64,000 bases of DNA from Halothiobacillus diazotrophicus (lineage in GTDB: Bacteria; Pseudomonadota; Gammaproteobacteria; Halothiobacillales; Halothiobacillaceae), in NCBI RefSeq assembly GCF_001663815.1, contig NZ_CP016027.1, positions 2,542,501-2,606,500 on the forward strand. Reading direction: 5' to 3'. The translations under genes were made by a program, and so were the position numbers. Of the stretch, positions 1 to 8,441 are shown one piece after another. The stretch's first letter is position 1. Every line of letters starts with the position of its first letter. The notes below the pieces were generated by a model. It saw nothing but the letters and a program-made list of their open reading frames with translations. It had not been told where the DNA came from and made no database searches.

Positions 1-96
1 GCCACAGCCTGACAGCGTCAGTGAAAGCAACAGGGCAACCAGGGCAGGGACAATGATCCGGGCAGCGGAACGGATGTGAAGGCCAGTCGAAAGCAT
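1..96 (-). CDS. Lipoprotein, 5' fragment (probable oxidase-cluster protein)
   Basis: Only the first 32 codons are present; the gene runs off the window's left edge. The reading begins with ATG at 96, five bases after a strong GAGGAG ribosome site. It encodes a positively charged N-terminus, a hydrophobic stretch (about residues 14-29) and a lipobox LSGC, so the product should be a lipid-anchored periplasmic protein. It starts nine bases after the ctaG stop, so it is very likely the last visible gene of the oxidase operon. SCO1-type copper chaperones are often found in that position, but nothing of the mature domain is visible, so the function is unknown. Confidence 0.6.
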   Translation of the reverse strand, partial: MLSTGLHIRSAARIIVPALVALLLSLTLSGCG

Positions 97-105
97 AGGT
101 TCTCC

Positions 106-1017
106 TCAGGATGCAGCGATCGGATTCTTGGGCGATTCCGCTTCGCGCCAAGGGTCAGGAAATACAGGGTCGTTCGCCGGCGCGCTGGCCTGCGCCCTTC
201 GTGTCCATTTCACCAGGAGCACCAATGCCCCCAGTACACTCATCATGGCCGCCGGGATCCAGGTCACCAGGCCCCCGAGATGTTGTCCCTCCATTTCGCC
301 GATGGGCAGCACGCGGCCGCACAAGGCATAAATGCTGAACAGGTCCGTGGGACTCAGAGCGATGTACGCGCCCAGCACGATCTGCGGAAACATCACCAGA
401 AAGAGCACCAGCAGACGCACCCCGTAATGGCGTGCGACCGGTTCGCCGGGCCGGTGCAGGTTGAAGATCATCCACCAGAACAGCAGCCCGTCGATGGCCA
501 TGCCCCAGTTCATGGTGTTGTAAAGCGGCAGGCTGAGCATGGCGTAGAAGTGGATGTCCGGCTCCAGCCAGAAATAGATGATGGCGACGAACAAAAATCC
601 CGCGACAAAGGGTTGCTGGATCACCCGTAACGGCCCGCGGATCAGCGGGCTCTGCACGAGTGGATCGACGATACGACTACGGATGGCCAGGGGCAGGCCG
701 GCTTCCAGGATCGGTGCCGGGGCGGACACCGCGATCAGGAACGGTCCCAGGTGATGCAGCACCAGATGTTGCAGTCGGTGAATGAAGAAGCTGAACCGCC
801 CGTAGTAGTCCACCTGGGTCTGCAGGACGAGATAGATGCTCACGAGCCCGATCCCGAAGAGCAGGGCCCCCCAACCCGGTCGACGCCTCAGGCGACGCAG
901 GCCGCGAATGTACAGCCAGCCGGCGAGCAGGCAGACGGTCAGCACGGTCGGGGAGAATTCGTACGGCAGCAGGAATGCCGCAAGGGTGCTCAGCTGATGG
1001 TAGAGGGGGTCTAGCAC
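106..1017 (-). CDS. ctaG: Cytochrome c oxidase assembly protein, caa3_CtaG family
   Basis: A 303-residue polytopic membrane protein of the caa3-type CtaG family, which is unrelated to Cox11 despite the shared name and is implicated in copper-centre assembly of aa3/caa3 oxidases. About seven hydrophobic segments are visible. The histidine-rich patch FIHRLQHLVLHHLGPFL (about residues 77-93) is characteristic of the family and plausibly binds metal. It lies about 100 bases after ctaB on the same strand and just before a lipoprotein gene. Family assignment is from sequence pattern; the copper role is from family knowledge. Confidence 0.85.
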   Translation of the reverse strand: MLDPLYHQLSTLAAFLLPYEFSPTVLTVCLLAGWLYIRGLRRLRRRPGWGALLFGIGLVSIYLVLQTQVDYYGRFSFFIHRLQHLVLHHLGPFLIAVSAPAPILEAGLPLAIRSRIVDPLVQSPLIRGPLRVIQQPFVAGFLFVAIIYFWLEPDIHFYAMLSLPLYNTMNWGMAIDGLLFWWMIFNLHRPGEPVARHYGVRLLVLFLVMFPQIVLGAYIALSPTDLFSIYALCGRVLPIGEMEGQHLGGLVTWIPAAMMSVLGALVLLVKWTRRAQASAPANDPVFPDPWREAESPKNPIAAS

Positions 1018-1119
1018 CGATCGGTCACCCTGCTCATGTCCCGATCCGGGCGCGCCGGATTCCGGATCGGTGCCTGATGGCTGAATTCGCCCGGCTTCAT
1101 GGGAATCGTACCGGTCCGG

Positions 1120-2040
1120 TTACCAGGCCCAGCCATGGACCGGCAGGTAATGATCGACCAGCAACAGGGCGAACAGCAGGGTCAGGTAGGTGATCGAGAA
1201 GCCGAACAGGCGCATGGCCAGCTGATCGCTGTCGACATACATCAGCTTGTAGGCACGAACGGCGAACATGCCGCCCAGGATGGTCGCGCCGATCAGGTAG
1301 AACGGGCCGCTCAGTCCCACGGTGACCGGCAGGTAGCTCACCGGGATGAGGAACAGGGCATAGGCGAAGATACTGTGCTTGGTGTAGGGGACACCATGCG
1401 TCACCGGCAGCATCGGTACGCCGGCCTTGGCGTATTCCTCGCGACGCGCTACCGCCAGGGCCCAGAAGTGCGGCGGGGTCCAGACGAAGATGATCAGGAA
1501 GAGGGCAAACGCCTCCCAGCCGATCGTTCCGGTAATCGCGCTCCAGCCGAGCATGGCCGGCGCGGCGCCGGATGCCCCGCCCAGCACGATATTCTGGGGC
1601 CCGATCCATTTGAGGTAACGGGTGTAGACCACGGCATAGCCGATCAGCGTCAGCAGCGTCAGCACGGCGGTGAACGGGTTGACCATCGTCCAGAGGATGA
1701 GCATGGCCAGGGCGCCGAGCGTGGTGGCGAATACCGTGGCCGAAGTTCGGGAGATATTGCCGCTGGGCAGGGGCCGATTCTGCGTGCGGCCCATCACCTG
1801 ATCGATATCGCGATCGGCGATATGGTTGAATGCCGCAGCGGAGGCGCCCGCGAGCGCAATCCCGATGGTGGCGGCCAATACGGTGACCCAGGGCAGATTG
1901 CCCGGTGGCGACGCGAGCACCATGGCCACCAGGGCCGTGAATACGACCAGCGAGACGACCTTGAGCTTGCACAGTTTCAGATAGCAGCGCCAAGCGGAGG
2001 GCGGCGCGAGGGTCAGGCTTTCGGTACGGACTGTTGTCAT
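1120..2040 (-). CDS. ctaB: Heme O synthase (protoheme IX farnesyltransferase)
   Basis: Integral-membrane UbiA-family prenyltransferase (ctaB/cyoE) that farnesylates protoheme to heme O, the precursor of heme A for aa3 oxidases. The protein is 306 residues, the usual length. The polyprenyl-diphosphate/Mg2+ motif NHIADRDID (residues 72-80, N-x3-D-x3-D) is intact and is followed by RTQNRPLPSG. Multiple hydrophobic helices fill the rest. It is the fifth gene of the oxidase cluster. A heme A synthase gene (ctaA), expected as its partner, is not found between coxB and the window edge. Confidence 0.95.
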   Translation of the reverse strand: MTTVRTESLTLAPPSAWRCYLKLCKLKVVSLVVFTALVAMVLASPPGNLPWVTVLAATIGIALAGASAAAFNHIADRDIDQVMGRTQNRPLPSGNISRTSATVFATTLGALAMLILWTMVNPFTAVLTLLTLIGYAVVYTRYLKWIGPQNIVLGGASGAAPAMLGWSAITGTIGWEAFALFLIIFVWTPPHFWALAVARREEYAKAGVPMLPVTHGVPYTKHSIFAYALFLIPVSYLPVTVGLSGPFYLIGATILGGMFAVRAYKLMYVDSDQLAMRLFGFSITYLTLLFALLLVDHYLPVHGWAW

Positions 2041-2128
2041 TGGATGGCTCCCCTTCGTCTGGTACTACCGCTTTCGAGCGGCGTTGTGTTTTGTTCTGAT
2101 CGAATCCGGCATAGGGACTCTTCGTGGA

Positions 2129-2710
2129 TCACTTGCCCGCCAAACGGAGCAGGCGCTTCAGGTCCTTGAGCAGTCCGGTCGGCTCGAAACCCGGGGGATA
2201 ACGCAAGGCCACGAATCCCTGGGGATCGATGAGATAAACCGATCCCGCCTGCAGCGGCCAGTCCGTTGCCGTGACGACGTTCAGACCCTTGTCGAACTGA
2301 TCCGCGATGCCCGGAACCTGGGCGGCGGACGCCGGCAGAACCAGCACGCGCTGCACCTCACGCATCGAGCGATCCTGGGCGATGCGCACGCGTCGCAGGG
2401 TGTCCATCAGAGCGAGACAATCTGCGTTACAGGCGCTAATCGCGCCGTCTGCATTGGCGTTGCCGCCGTCCGGGGCGCGATAGAGCAGCGTCCACTTGCC
2501 GCGAAACAGATCGGCGGACACCATCCCGCCCTGCAGGTTGTGCATCGGGGGCGGGTCGAGTTGCCTGACCGGCGTGATCAGTTCGCCGTGTTCCAGGCCG
2601 CCCCGGAACGTATCGCCGTAGTAATTGAAGACAAACCACGCCATCAGCAGGGGCAGACCGAAAATCACCAGCAAGCTGGCGACGATGGGGATCTTGCGCT
2701 GAGGCAACAT
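2129..2710 (-). CDS. Membrane-anchored SCO/thioredoxin-like protein of the oxidase cluster
   Basis: A 193-residue protein with one N-terminal transmembrane helix (about residues 8-27) and a periplasmic domain. The start at 2710 was chosen because it lies five bases after the SURF1 stop and has a GGAAGG site upstream; a longer reading would overlap SURF1. The soluble part contains CNADC, a CxxxC arrangement like that of SCO copper chaperones, within a thioredoxin-like pattern ending in a YLIDPQG strand. It lies between SURF1 and ctaB, so a role in oxidase assembly is likely, but the exact function is unproven and overall similarity to SCO1 looks weak. Confidence 0.75.
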   Translation of the reverse strand: MLPQRKIPIVASLLVIFGLPLLMAWFVFNYYGDTFRGGLEHGELITPVRQLDPPPMHNLQGGMVSADLFRGKWTLLYRAPDGGNANADGAISACNADCLALMDTLRRVRIAQDRSMREVQRVLVLPASAAQVPGIADQFDKGLNVVTATDWPLQAGSVYLIDPQGFVALRYPPGFEPTGLLKDLKRLLRLAGK

Positions 2711-2715
2711 GCTGC

Positions 2716-3447
2716 TTACGCCTTCCATTGTTTTTCTTCTCCGATTTTTGCTCTCTTGAATCCATGCAAAAGGTAGATACCGACCAGAATCGCCGCGAAC
2801 CCGAACCACTGGGCGGCATAGCCGTAGTGGCGAGAGGGTCCGAAGGCGTGCATGGATCGATTGCGATCCTTGGCCACCTCCGATCCGTCCGGGTACAGCA
2901 CGACGGGCAGTAACGAATACCCCAGCGCCTTCTCCAGTTGGCCGGGTTGTGCGTTTTGCACGACTTTCGGCCAGCCGGAAGCAAATTCCTGCCGATTCGT
3001 CAGATGGAATGGGGGAGCGTCCGGGGTCAGCGCCAATCCCGTCACAGTTTGGGGCGTTTCCGGCACCGAGACCTTCGGCAGTTTCTGTCGACTCTCGCCC
3101 TGGGGAACCCAGCCGAGATTGACCAGCACGGCCTTGGTATTCGGCCCCGCCCCACCGAGTTGCAGGGGCGCCAGCAGGAAATACCCCACCCGACCGTCAC
3201 GCACCCGGTTATCCAGCAGGAAGAGGTGATGCGTGTCGTACCGACCCTGCGCCTGGGCATGCAGCGAGGGCTTGCCTGTGCTCGCGGCGTCGAGCAATTG
3301 CGGTGCGGCCTGTTCGGCCGCCGCCTCCGCCGCGAACAACTGCTTTTTCTCGGCAGCGCGGTGCATCTGCCAGACGCCGAGCGCGATGAAGCACGGCAAC
3401 AGCAGGACAGTCACCACGGTCTGAACCCGTGCGGGACGAAAACGCAT
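2716..3447 (-). CDS. SURF1 family cytochrome oxidase biogenesis protein
   Basis: SURF1 (Shy1) proteins assist heme A insertion and assembly of aa3 oxidase. The N-terminal helix carries the family pattern MRFRPARVQT...LGVWQ, and a second helix lies near the C-terminus (YAAQWFGFAAILVGIYL), with a periplasmic domain between them. I chose the ATG at 3447 (243 residues) because family members start with this pattern and an AGGGGG site precedes it. A longer form from a TTG at 3495, preceded by AAGGAG, would add 16 residues. It is followed after five bases by the SCO-like gene. Confidence 0.88.
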   Translation of the reverse strand: MRFRPARVQTVVTVLLLPCFIALGVWQMHRAAEKKQLFAAEAAAEQAAPQLLDAASTGKPSLHAQAQGRYDTHHLFLLDNRVRDGRVGYFLLAPLQLGGAGPNTKAVLVNLGWVPQGESRQKLPKVSVPETPQTVTGLALTPDAPPFHLTNRQEFASGWPKVVQNAQPGQLEKALGYSLLPVVLYPDGSEVAKDRNRSMHAFGPSRHYGYAAQWFGFAAILVGIYLLHGFKRAKIGEEKQWKA

Positions 3448-3597
3448 CCCGTTCCCCCTAATCCAGTCCGGCATTTCGGCAAAAAAAGACTTCAATGTGC
3501 CTGACTCCTTGCCATGGCCTGTGTAAACGGTTGGCGGAATCTGCTCCGGACGCCGGGCTGTGGTTCGCCCGGGCTGGCAGGCATTCCTCCAATACCG

Positions 3598-5262
3598 TCA
3601 CTTCTCGTAGGCCTGCGGACCCTCGTCATGGATCTGCTTCGCCGTCGGCGGGGTGGTGAACGTGTGATAGGGCATCGGTGACGGAAGCACCCATTCCAGT
3701 CCGCGCGCACCATCCCAGGGACGTACCGGTGCCGGCTTGCCGCTGCGTATCGTCTGGATGAGCAGCCAGATGAACAGCAGTTGGGAGAAGCCGAACACGA
3801 AGGCACCCACGCTGGAGATCATGTTGAAGTCGGTGAACTGGATCGCGTAGTCCGGAATCCGGCGCGGCATGCCCGCCAACCCGGCGAAGTGCATCGGGAA
3901 GAAAGTGACGTTCATGGAAATGACCGACAGCCAGAAGTGCCACTGTGCCAGTCGCTCGTTGTACATGCGGCCGGACCACTTGGGCAGCCAGTAGTACACG
4001 CCGGCGAAGATGGCGAACAGGGCACCGCTCACCAGGACATAGTGGAAGTGCGCTACCACGAAGTAGGTGTCCTGATACTGGTAGTCCGCCGGTACGTCGG
4101 CCAGCATCAGTCCGGAGAAACCCCCGATGGTGAACAGGATGATGAACGCGATCGCCCAGAGCATCGGTGCCTCGAAGGTCATCGAACCGCGCCACATGGT
4201 GGCAACCCAGTTGAAGATCTTGATGCCCGTCGGGATCGAAATCAGCATGGTCGAGTACATGAAGAACAGCTGACCCCAGACCGGCAGACCCACGGTGAAC
4301 ATGTGGTGCGCCCAGACGATGGTCGACATGAACGTGATTGCCGCGATGGCGTAGATCATCGACTTGCGGCCGAAGATCGGCTTGCGGGCGAAGGCCGGAA
4401 CCACCTCGGAGATCACGCCGAAGGCCGGCAGGATCATGATGTAGACCTCGGGGTGACCGAAGAACCAGAAGATGTGCTGGAACAGCACGGGATCACCGTT
4501 GGCCGCGAAGAAGTGCGTCCCCCAGTGACGATCCGACAGCACCATGGTGGCGGCAATTGCCAGGGTCGGCATGGCCAGCAGCAGCAGGAAGCCCGTGATC
4601 AGCCAGGACCAGGTGAATAGCGGCATGTCCATCAGCTTCATGCCCGGCGTGCGCAGCTTGAGAATGGTCAGGATGATGTTCAGCGCGCCGAAGAACGAGG
4701 AGATCCCCATGATGTGGATCGCGACGATCATCCAGTCGATCGACTCCGGCCCGTAGGTGGTGGACAACGGCGGGTAGAAGGTCCAGCCGCCGGCCGGCGC
4801 GCCGCCATGCATGAAGAAGGTGCTCCAGAGGATGAGCGCCGCGGGCGGCATGGCCCAGAACGCCCAGTTGTTCACCCGCGGCCAGTACATGTCGTCGGCC
4901 CCGACCTGGAGCGGCACCATCCAGTTAGCCAGACCGGTCAGCGCCGGCATGATGGCCAGGAAGATCATGGTCAGACCATGCATGGTGGTCAGTTCGTTGA
5001 AGAATTGCGGCTGCATCAGCTGCATGCCGGGCTGGAACAGCTCGGCGCGGATCATCAGCGCCATGATGCCGCCCACCATCAGACCCACCAGACTGAGGAC
5101 CAGGTACATGGTCCCCACGTCCTTGTGGTTGACGGTCAACAGCCAGCGAAGCCAACCCTTGCGCGGCCCATGATGGGCGTGATCGTCATGGGCGTGGCCC
5201 ACGTGATCGATTGAAGCGCCTGCAGCCGTGTTCTGCATGACCTGTTCGGCTGTTTGATTCAT
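3598..5262 (-). CDS. ctaD: Cytochrome c oxidase subunit I (aa3-type)
   Basis: Catalytic subunit of the proton-pumping heme-copper oxidase, 554 residues with about twelve membrane helices. All diagnostic blocks are present: HPEVYIMILPAFG (CuB histidine and cross-linked tyrosine), WAHHMFTVG (CuB histidine pair) and VAHFHYVLV (heme a and a3 ligands). The N-terminus is histidine-rich (residues 20-32). The start codon overlaps the coxB stop by four bases (ATGA), so the two are translationally coupled. No subunit III gene follows; the next gene downstream is SURF1 after a gap of about 150 bases. Confidence 0.97.
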   Translation of the reverse strand: MNQTAEQVMQNTAAGASIDHVGHAHDDHAHHGPRKGWLRWLLTVNHKDVGTMYLVLSLVGLMVGGIMALMIRAELFQPGMQLMQPQFFNELTTMHGLTMIFLAIMPALTGLANWMVPLQVGADDMYWPRVNNWAFWAMPPAALILWSTFFMHGGAPAGGWTFYPPLSTTYGPESIDWMIVAIHIMGISSFFGALNIILTILKLRTPGMKLMDMPLFTWSWLITGFLLLLAMPTLAIAATMVLSDRHWGTHFFAANGDPVLFQHIFWFFGHPEVYIMILPAFGVISEVVPAFARKPIFGRKSMIYAIAAITFMSTIVWAHHMFTVGLPVWGQLFFMYSTMLISIPTGIKIFNWVATMWRGSMTFEAPMLWAIAFIILFTIGGFSGLMLADVPADYQYQDTYFVVAHFHYVLVSGALFAIFAGVYYWLPKWSGRMYNERLAQWHFWLSVISMNVTFFPMHFAGLAGMPRRIPDYAIQFTDFNMISSVGAFVFGFSQLLFIWLLIQTIRSGKPAPVRPWDGARGLEWVLPSPMPYHTFTTPPTAKQIHDEGPQAYEK

Positions 5263-6392
5263 CGTGCGGCCTCCACTTCTTTCGGCGTAATGAGATCCCC
5301 GGTGTGGTTACTCCAGGCGTTTCGTTCGTAGGTGATGACGGCGGCGATGTCGCGATCGCTCAACTGCTTGCCATAGGCTTGCATGACCGGATTCTTCTTG
5401 CTGCCATGAACCACGATATGGATGTGGTCCTTGACGGATAGCTTCATGCCGTCGAGTGCCGGGAAGGTGCCCTTGATGCCCTGGCCGTTGGCCTGGTGAC
5501 AGGCGGCGCAGATCGAGCCATAGACCTTCTCGCCTTGTGCCATGGCAGTTTTCATGTCCCACGGTCCGGCTGCTTCGGCCTTGGATGCGGCTGCGGCCGC
5601 CTTTTCCTTGTTCACCCATTCGGCAAATGCCGCTGGCGTGACCGCCTTCACCACGATCGGCATGAAGGCATGTCCGGCGCCGCATAGCTCGGCGCATTGC
5701 CCGCGGTACGTGCCCGCTTTCTTGACGACGAAGGTCATGTTGTTGATTTTTCCGGGGATCGCATCTGTCTTGAAGCCCAGCTGCGGCACCCACCAGGAGT
5801 GGATGACATCGTCGCTGGTCACCCGGATCTGCACGGTCTTGCCGACAGGGACGACCATCGGGTGATCGACGTTCAGCAGGTAATACGGTGCGCTGGCAGG
5901 GGATTCCTTGGCGCCCAGCTGACTGGCGTCGCGGCTGGAAGTGGCGAGGTTGCTGAAGAAGGCAATGTCCTGATCAGGATATTTGTAATGCCACTTCCAT
6001 TGTGAACCATGGACATCCACGATCACGTCAGGCTTGGGGGGCTGGGCATTTGCCGCGACCAGTGCCATGGTCGCAGGAACCGCCACGGCAATCAGAATCA
6101 GGGCGGGGACCAGGGTCCAGATGATCTCGATCGTGGTGTGCTCGTGGAATTGGGCGGCCACGGCACCGCGTGAGCGGCGATGTCGTATGAGCGACCACGC
6201 CATGACGCCAAACACGCCCACGCCGATGAGTACGCAGACCCAGAACAGCAGCATGTGCAGATCGAACGCATCATAGCTGGTAGATGTCACCCCATAGGGC
6301 ATGTTGTAACTGAACGGGTCCTGCTCTGCGGCTATTGCTGGCGTAATTGACGTGATTAGCGTCAAAGCCAGCGGTATTAATCGCTTTACCAT
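5259..6392 (-). CDS. coxB: Cytochrome c oxidase subunit II with C-terminal cytochrome c domain
   Basis: Electron-entry subunit of the oxidase, 377 residues. A signal peptide ends near residue 22, two membrane helices follow (about 45-70 and 90-113), then the CuA cupredoxin domain with ligands H198, C233, C237, H241 and M244. A class I cytochrome c domain is fused at the C-terminus with heme site CAACH (295-299) and a later methionine. The fusion makes this a caa3-like enzyme with its own heme c. An AAAAGGAG site precedes the ATG. It is the first gene of the minus-strand oxidase operon. Confidence 0.96.
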   Translation of the reverse strand: MVKRLIPLALTLITSITPAIAAEQDPFSYNMPYGVTSTSYDAFDLHMLLFWVCVLIGVGVFGVMAWSLIRHRRSRGAVAAQFHEHTTIEIIWTLVPALILIAVAVPATMALVAANAQPPKPDVIVDVHGSQWKWHYKYPDQDIAFFSNLATSSRDASQLGAKESPASAPYYLLNVDHPMVVPVGKTVQIRVTSDDVIHSWWVPQLGFKTDAIPGKINNMTFVVKKAGTYRGQCAELCGAGHAFMPIVVKAVTPAAFAEWVNKEKAAAAASKAEAAGPWDMKTAMAQGEKVYGSICAACHQANGQGIKGTFPALDGMKLSVKDHIHIVVHGSKKNPVMQAYGKQLSDRDIAAVITYERNAWSNHTGDLITPKEVEAAR

Positions 6393-6492
6393 CCTGACTC
6401 CTTTTCGATTTATTCGAACTTATCGAGCAATGCAAAAACTAATTATTAATTCCTCGGGTCGCGGCAAGTGCTGTCCGCGATAAAACGAAATC

Positions 6493-6523
6493 ATTCTACA
6501 TTCGGGTTGAAGAAAATTGTCAA
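6493..6523 (-). promoter_or_regulatory. Candidate sigma70 promoter of the oxidase operon
   Basis: Read on the minus strand, TTGACA (6518-6523) is followed after 19 bases by TAGAAT (6493-6498), roughly 100 bases before the coxB start codon. The hexamers are good matches but the spacer is two bases longer than ideal, so this is a candidate only. Confidence 0.45.
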
Positions 6524-7160
6524 TAAAAATATTGAGCATTGCTATTTTAATTTTGTATATCGTTAATTACTAAAGTTAGTTTGCAAGACTATTTAAATAG
6601 AATAATATTCTTATGGATGAATAACTGTATTTAATGTGTGGTTATTCTGCATCAGACAATAATCAACTTCTAATGGATCTTTGTCTGTCTGATTCTGCCC
6701 AGGTTTGCCCTGGTTTGCCCGGGGTTTGAGCTGGGGTTTGTGCTGGCACTTGTGCGGGTGTTACGGTTTTATTTATGACGGATTCAGCTTTTCCGTTGTG
6801 TTTCTGCGTGGGTTTTTCGGGGCTATATTTCTGAGGCGAGTCTGCTTTATACGGTTTCTTGTCGAGATTCCGCTGGGTGGGTTCGCTGATTTTAATTTTT
6901 TAACATACTGTTTCGTAATGTTTTCCGTGATTGCCTGCGGTGTCGTTTTTCGGAAAGTGGTCTGCGTGTTCCTCTCGGGGATAATCCCGACAAGTCACAA
7001 TGCAGAGGGTTGGTGGATTCAAAAAACATTTTATCGGGTGCGGTTGGTCGTCTGGGGTATATAAACCTAATAGCCAGTAGAATTGATATAATTGATAGGT
7101 AATCTTTTGGGCATTGGCTACTATTGTGGCGTGATATGAATCACAAACTGGAGATAGGAT
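6524..7160. other. AT-rich intergenic block upstream of oxidase and DUF2173 operons
   Basis: Divergent intergenic space much richer in A and T than the flanking genes, especially 6520-6660, followed by a G+T-rich stretch (6700-7060) with repeated GGTTTG-like runs. The 119-codon open frame from 6705 has an implausible composition and no recognisable domain, so I do not call it. The segment presumably holds the promoter of the DUF2173 genes; I could not place a convincing -35/-10 pair for them. Confidence 0.5.
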
Positions 7161-7535
7161 ATGCACTACATTGGCAAACTTGCGGAGATGCCAGGAGTCA
7201 TTGCCGCAGGGAGTTTCACCTATAAGGGTGAAGTAATTAAATATGTGGGCCAGTTGAGCCAGAAAGAGGCGCAGCAATTGTCGTCTCTATGTGTCGCAAA
7301 CCTGCGAACGGTTCGAATGCAGGGCAATATGCTTCAAGCGCTCACCGCCTATAAACCGGGTAATGATCGTTGCGGTCTTCACTCCGCGAAGGGGTGGGTC
7401 GTGCATGGCGCACAAACGACGGTATGCGTTGTTTCGGATTCCTTCTGCATCCTCAAGAATCGTGACGGCTCCCTGAACGAAGTTCTTCACTTCATGCTCA
7501 ACGAGAAAAGGAACGCAAAAGACAATCTCATCTAA
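7161..7535 (+). CDS. DUF2173-like small protein, paralogue 1
   Basis: A 124-residue soluble protein with no signal peptide or membrane segment. It shares with the next two genes the order: N-terminal MPGVIAAGSF-type strand, 'G.(x)n LS..EA..L..LC.AN' helix, then a GWVVHGAQTTVCVV strand. This matches DUF2173, a small family of unknown function that I associate with lithotrophic and autotrophic bacteria. A GGAG site lies just before the ATG. It is less GC-rich than its two neighbours. Family membership is by pattern recognition, not a profile search. Confidence 0.7.
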   Translation: MHYIGKLAEMPGVIAAGSFTYKGEVIKYVGQLSQKEAQQLSSLCVANLRTVRMQGNMLQALTAYKPGNDRCGLHSAKGWVVHGAQTTVCVVSDSFCILKNRDGSLNEVLHFMLNEKRNAKDNLI

Positions 7536-7612
7536 TCCAGACATGGCCTGTTCATGAGCGGACTTCAGGCCAAAAGCATAACCGTAGAGCGGACATACCA
7601 AGGAGCACCATC

Positions 7613-7954
7613 ATGGCCACAATGAGTGAATTGACCCAAGTTCCCGGCGCAATTGCTGGGTTCACGTTTTCGCAAACCGGAGAGCTCATCGAATCCGATA
7701 TCAAGCCCGGCAACCATGAACTCGACGAATCAACCCTCGGGCTGCTGGCGCACATCTGTGTCGCCAATATGGCGATCAGCAACATGCAGGCGACCGGATG
7801 GGAAAAATCCAGCGATCTCAAAGGCTTTCATCCCGTCGAGGGATTCACCTTCGTCTGCGTCGATGTGTCGGTCGTCAGCCGGGGCCATCAGGCAATCGTT
7901 CTGATCAACCACGGCGCCGATTACGACAAGGCCTTTCGAGCCCTTGCTGGCTGA
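7613..7954 (+). CDS. DUF2173-like small protein, paralogue 2
   Basis: A 113-residue paralogue of the preceding gene: VPGAIAGFTFSQTGELIES, then LGLLAHICVANMAISNMQATGW and FHPVEGFTFVCVDVSVV occupy equivalent positions. It is soluble and has no cysteine pair or nucleotide motif. An AAGGAG-like site precedes the start. It lies 77 bases after paralogue 1 and 9 bases before paralogue 3, consistent with one transcript. The function is unknown. The alternation of strands and helices is compatible with a roadblock-like fold, but that is only a guess. Confidence 0.7.
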   Translation: MATMSELTQVPGAIAGFTFSQTGELIESDIKPGNHELDESTLGLLAHICVANMAISNMQATGWEKSSDLKGFHPVEGFTFVCVDVSVVSRGHQAIVLINHGADYDKAFRALAG

Positions 7955-7963
7955 GGAGGGCAC

Positions 7964-8302
7964 ATGATCAAGCAACTGAAGAACATTGAGGGTGTCCTGG
8001 CCGTGGTCGTGTTCAGTGAGGGGCTGAATCCGGAACCGATGGCCGTCCATGGCGACATGCCGATTGAAGAAGCCAAGCGCCTGTCCCGTTTCGCCAATGA
8101 CTACATGCGCATGCTGCAGGGCATGGTCGACCAGTTTGCCCACTTTGCCCCGTCCACCCGGTGGAACCCGGTCGACGGCTGGGCCGTGCATGGCCCGATG
8201 TTCTCGGCTTATGGCTGGGGCAATCTGGCCTGTGTGGTCGATAACCGGAAGGTGAATCACAACTTCATTCAGGAGGTCCGGGACGCGTTCGTCAACATGT
8301 AG
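7964..8302 (+). CDS. DUF2173-like small protein, paralogue 3
   Basis: A 112-residue third paralogue: IEGVLAVVVFSEGLNPE, a helix LSRFANDYMRMLQGMVDQF, then WNPVDGWAVHGPMFSAYGWGNLACVV. The WVVHG/WAVHG tryptophan-histidine element is shared with paralogue 1. It starts nine bases after paralogue 2 behind a GAGGAG site and is followed by a strong terminator, so it ends the operon. Three divergent copies in a row suggest a hetero-oligomer or specialised forms rather than recent duplication. No function is known to me. Confidence 0.7.
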   Translation: MIKQLKNIEGVLAVVVFSEGLNPEPMAVHGDMPIEEAKRLSRFANDYMRMLQGMVDQFAHFAPSTRWNPVDGWAVHGPMFSAYGWGNLACVVDNRKVNHNFIQEVRDAFVNM

Positions 8303-8398
8303 GGGTGGATGGTCGAGCGCACGATGTGGCGCTGGCATATAGAGACCAACACCGAACGCTTGCCGCGCCGTCTTCATCCACCGCCCGCTTCATGATTC

Positions 8399-8441
8399 GC
8401 CTGCTTGCATTCAACGGATGCAAGCAGGCTTTCCTTATTTT
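8399..8441 (+). terminator. Rho-independent terminator of the DUF2173 operon
   Basis: A perfect 12-bp stem (8399-8410 with 8418-8429) around a seven-base loop, followed by a T-rich tail. It sits about 100 bases after the last DUF2173-like gene and before the convergent regulator gene. Confidence 0.85.

Noticed and set aside
3514-3600. A 28-codon open frame between ctaD and SURF1 (MPASPGEPQP...), preceded by GGAGG.
   Set aside because: The ribosome site is only one base from the ATG, the composition is proline-rich and nothing identifies it; it has no transmembrane helix as known small oxidase-assembly proteins do.
6705-7064. A 119-codon open frame in the AT-rich intergenic region.
   Set aside because: Its product is a random-looking mix of Phe, Gly, Cys and Val from G+T-rich DNA, without domain or ribosome site.
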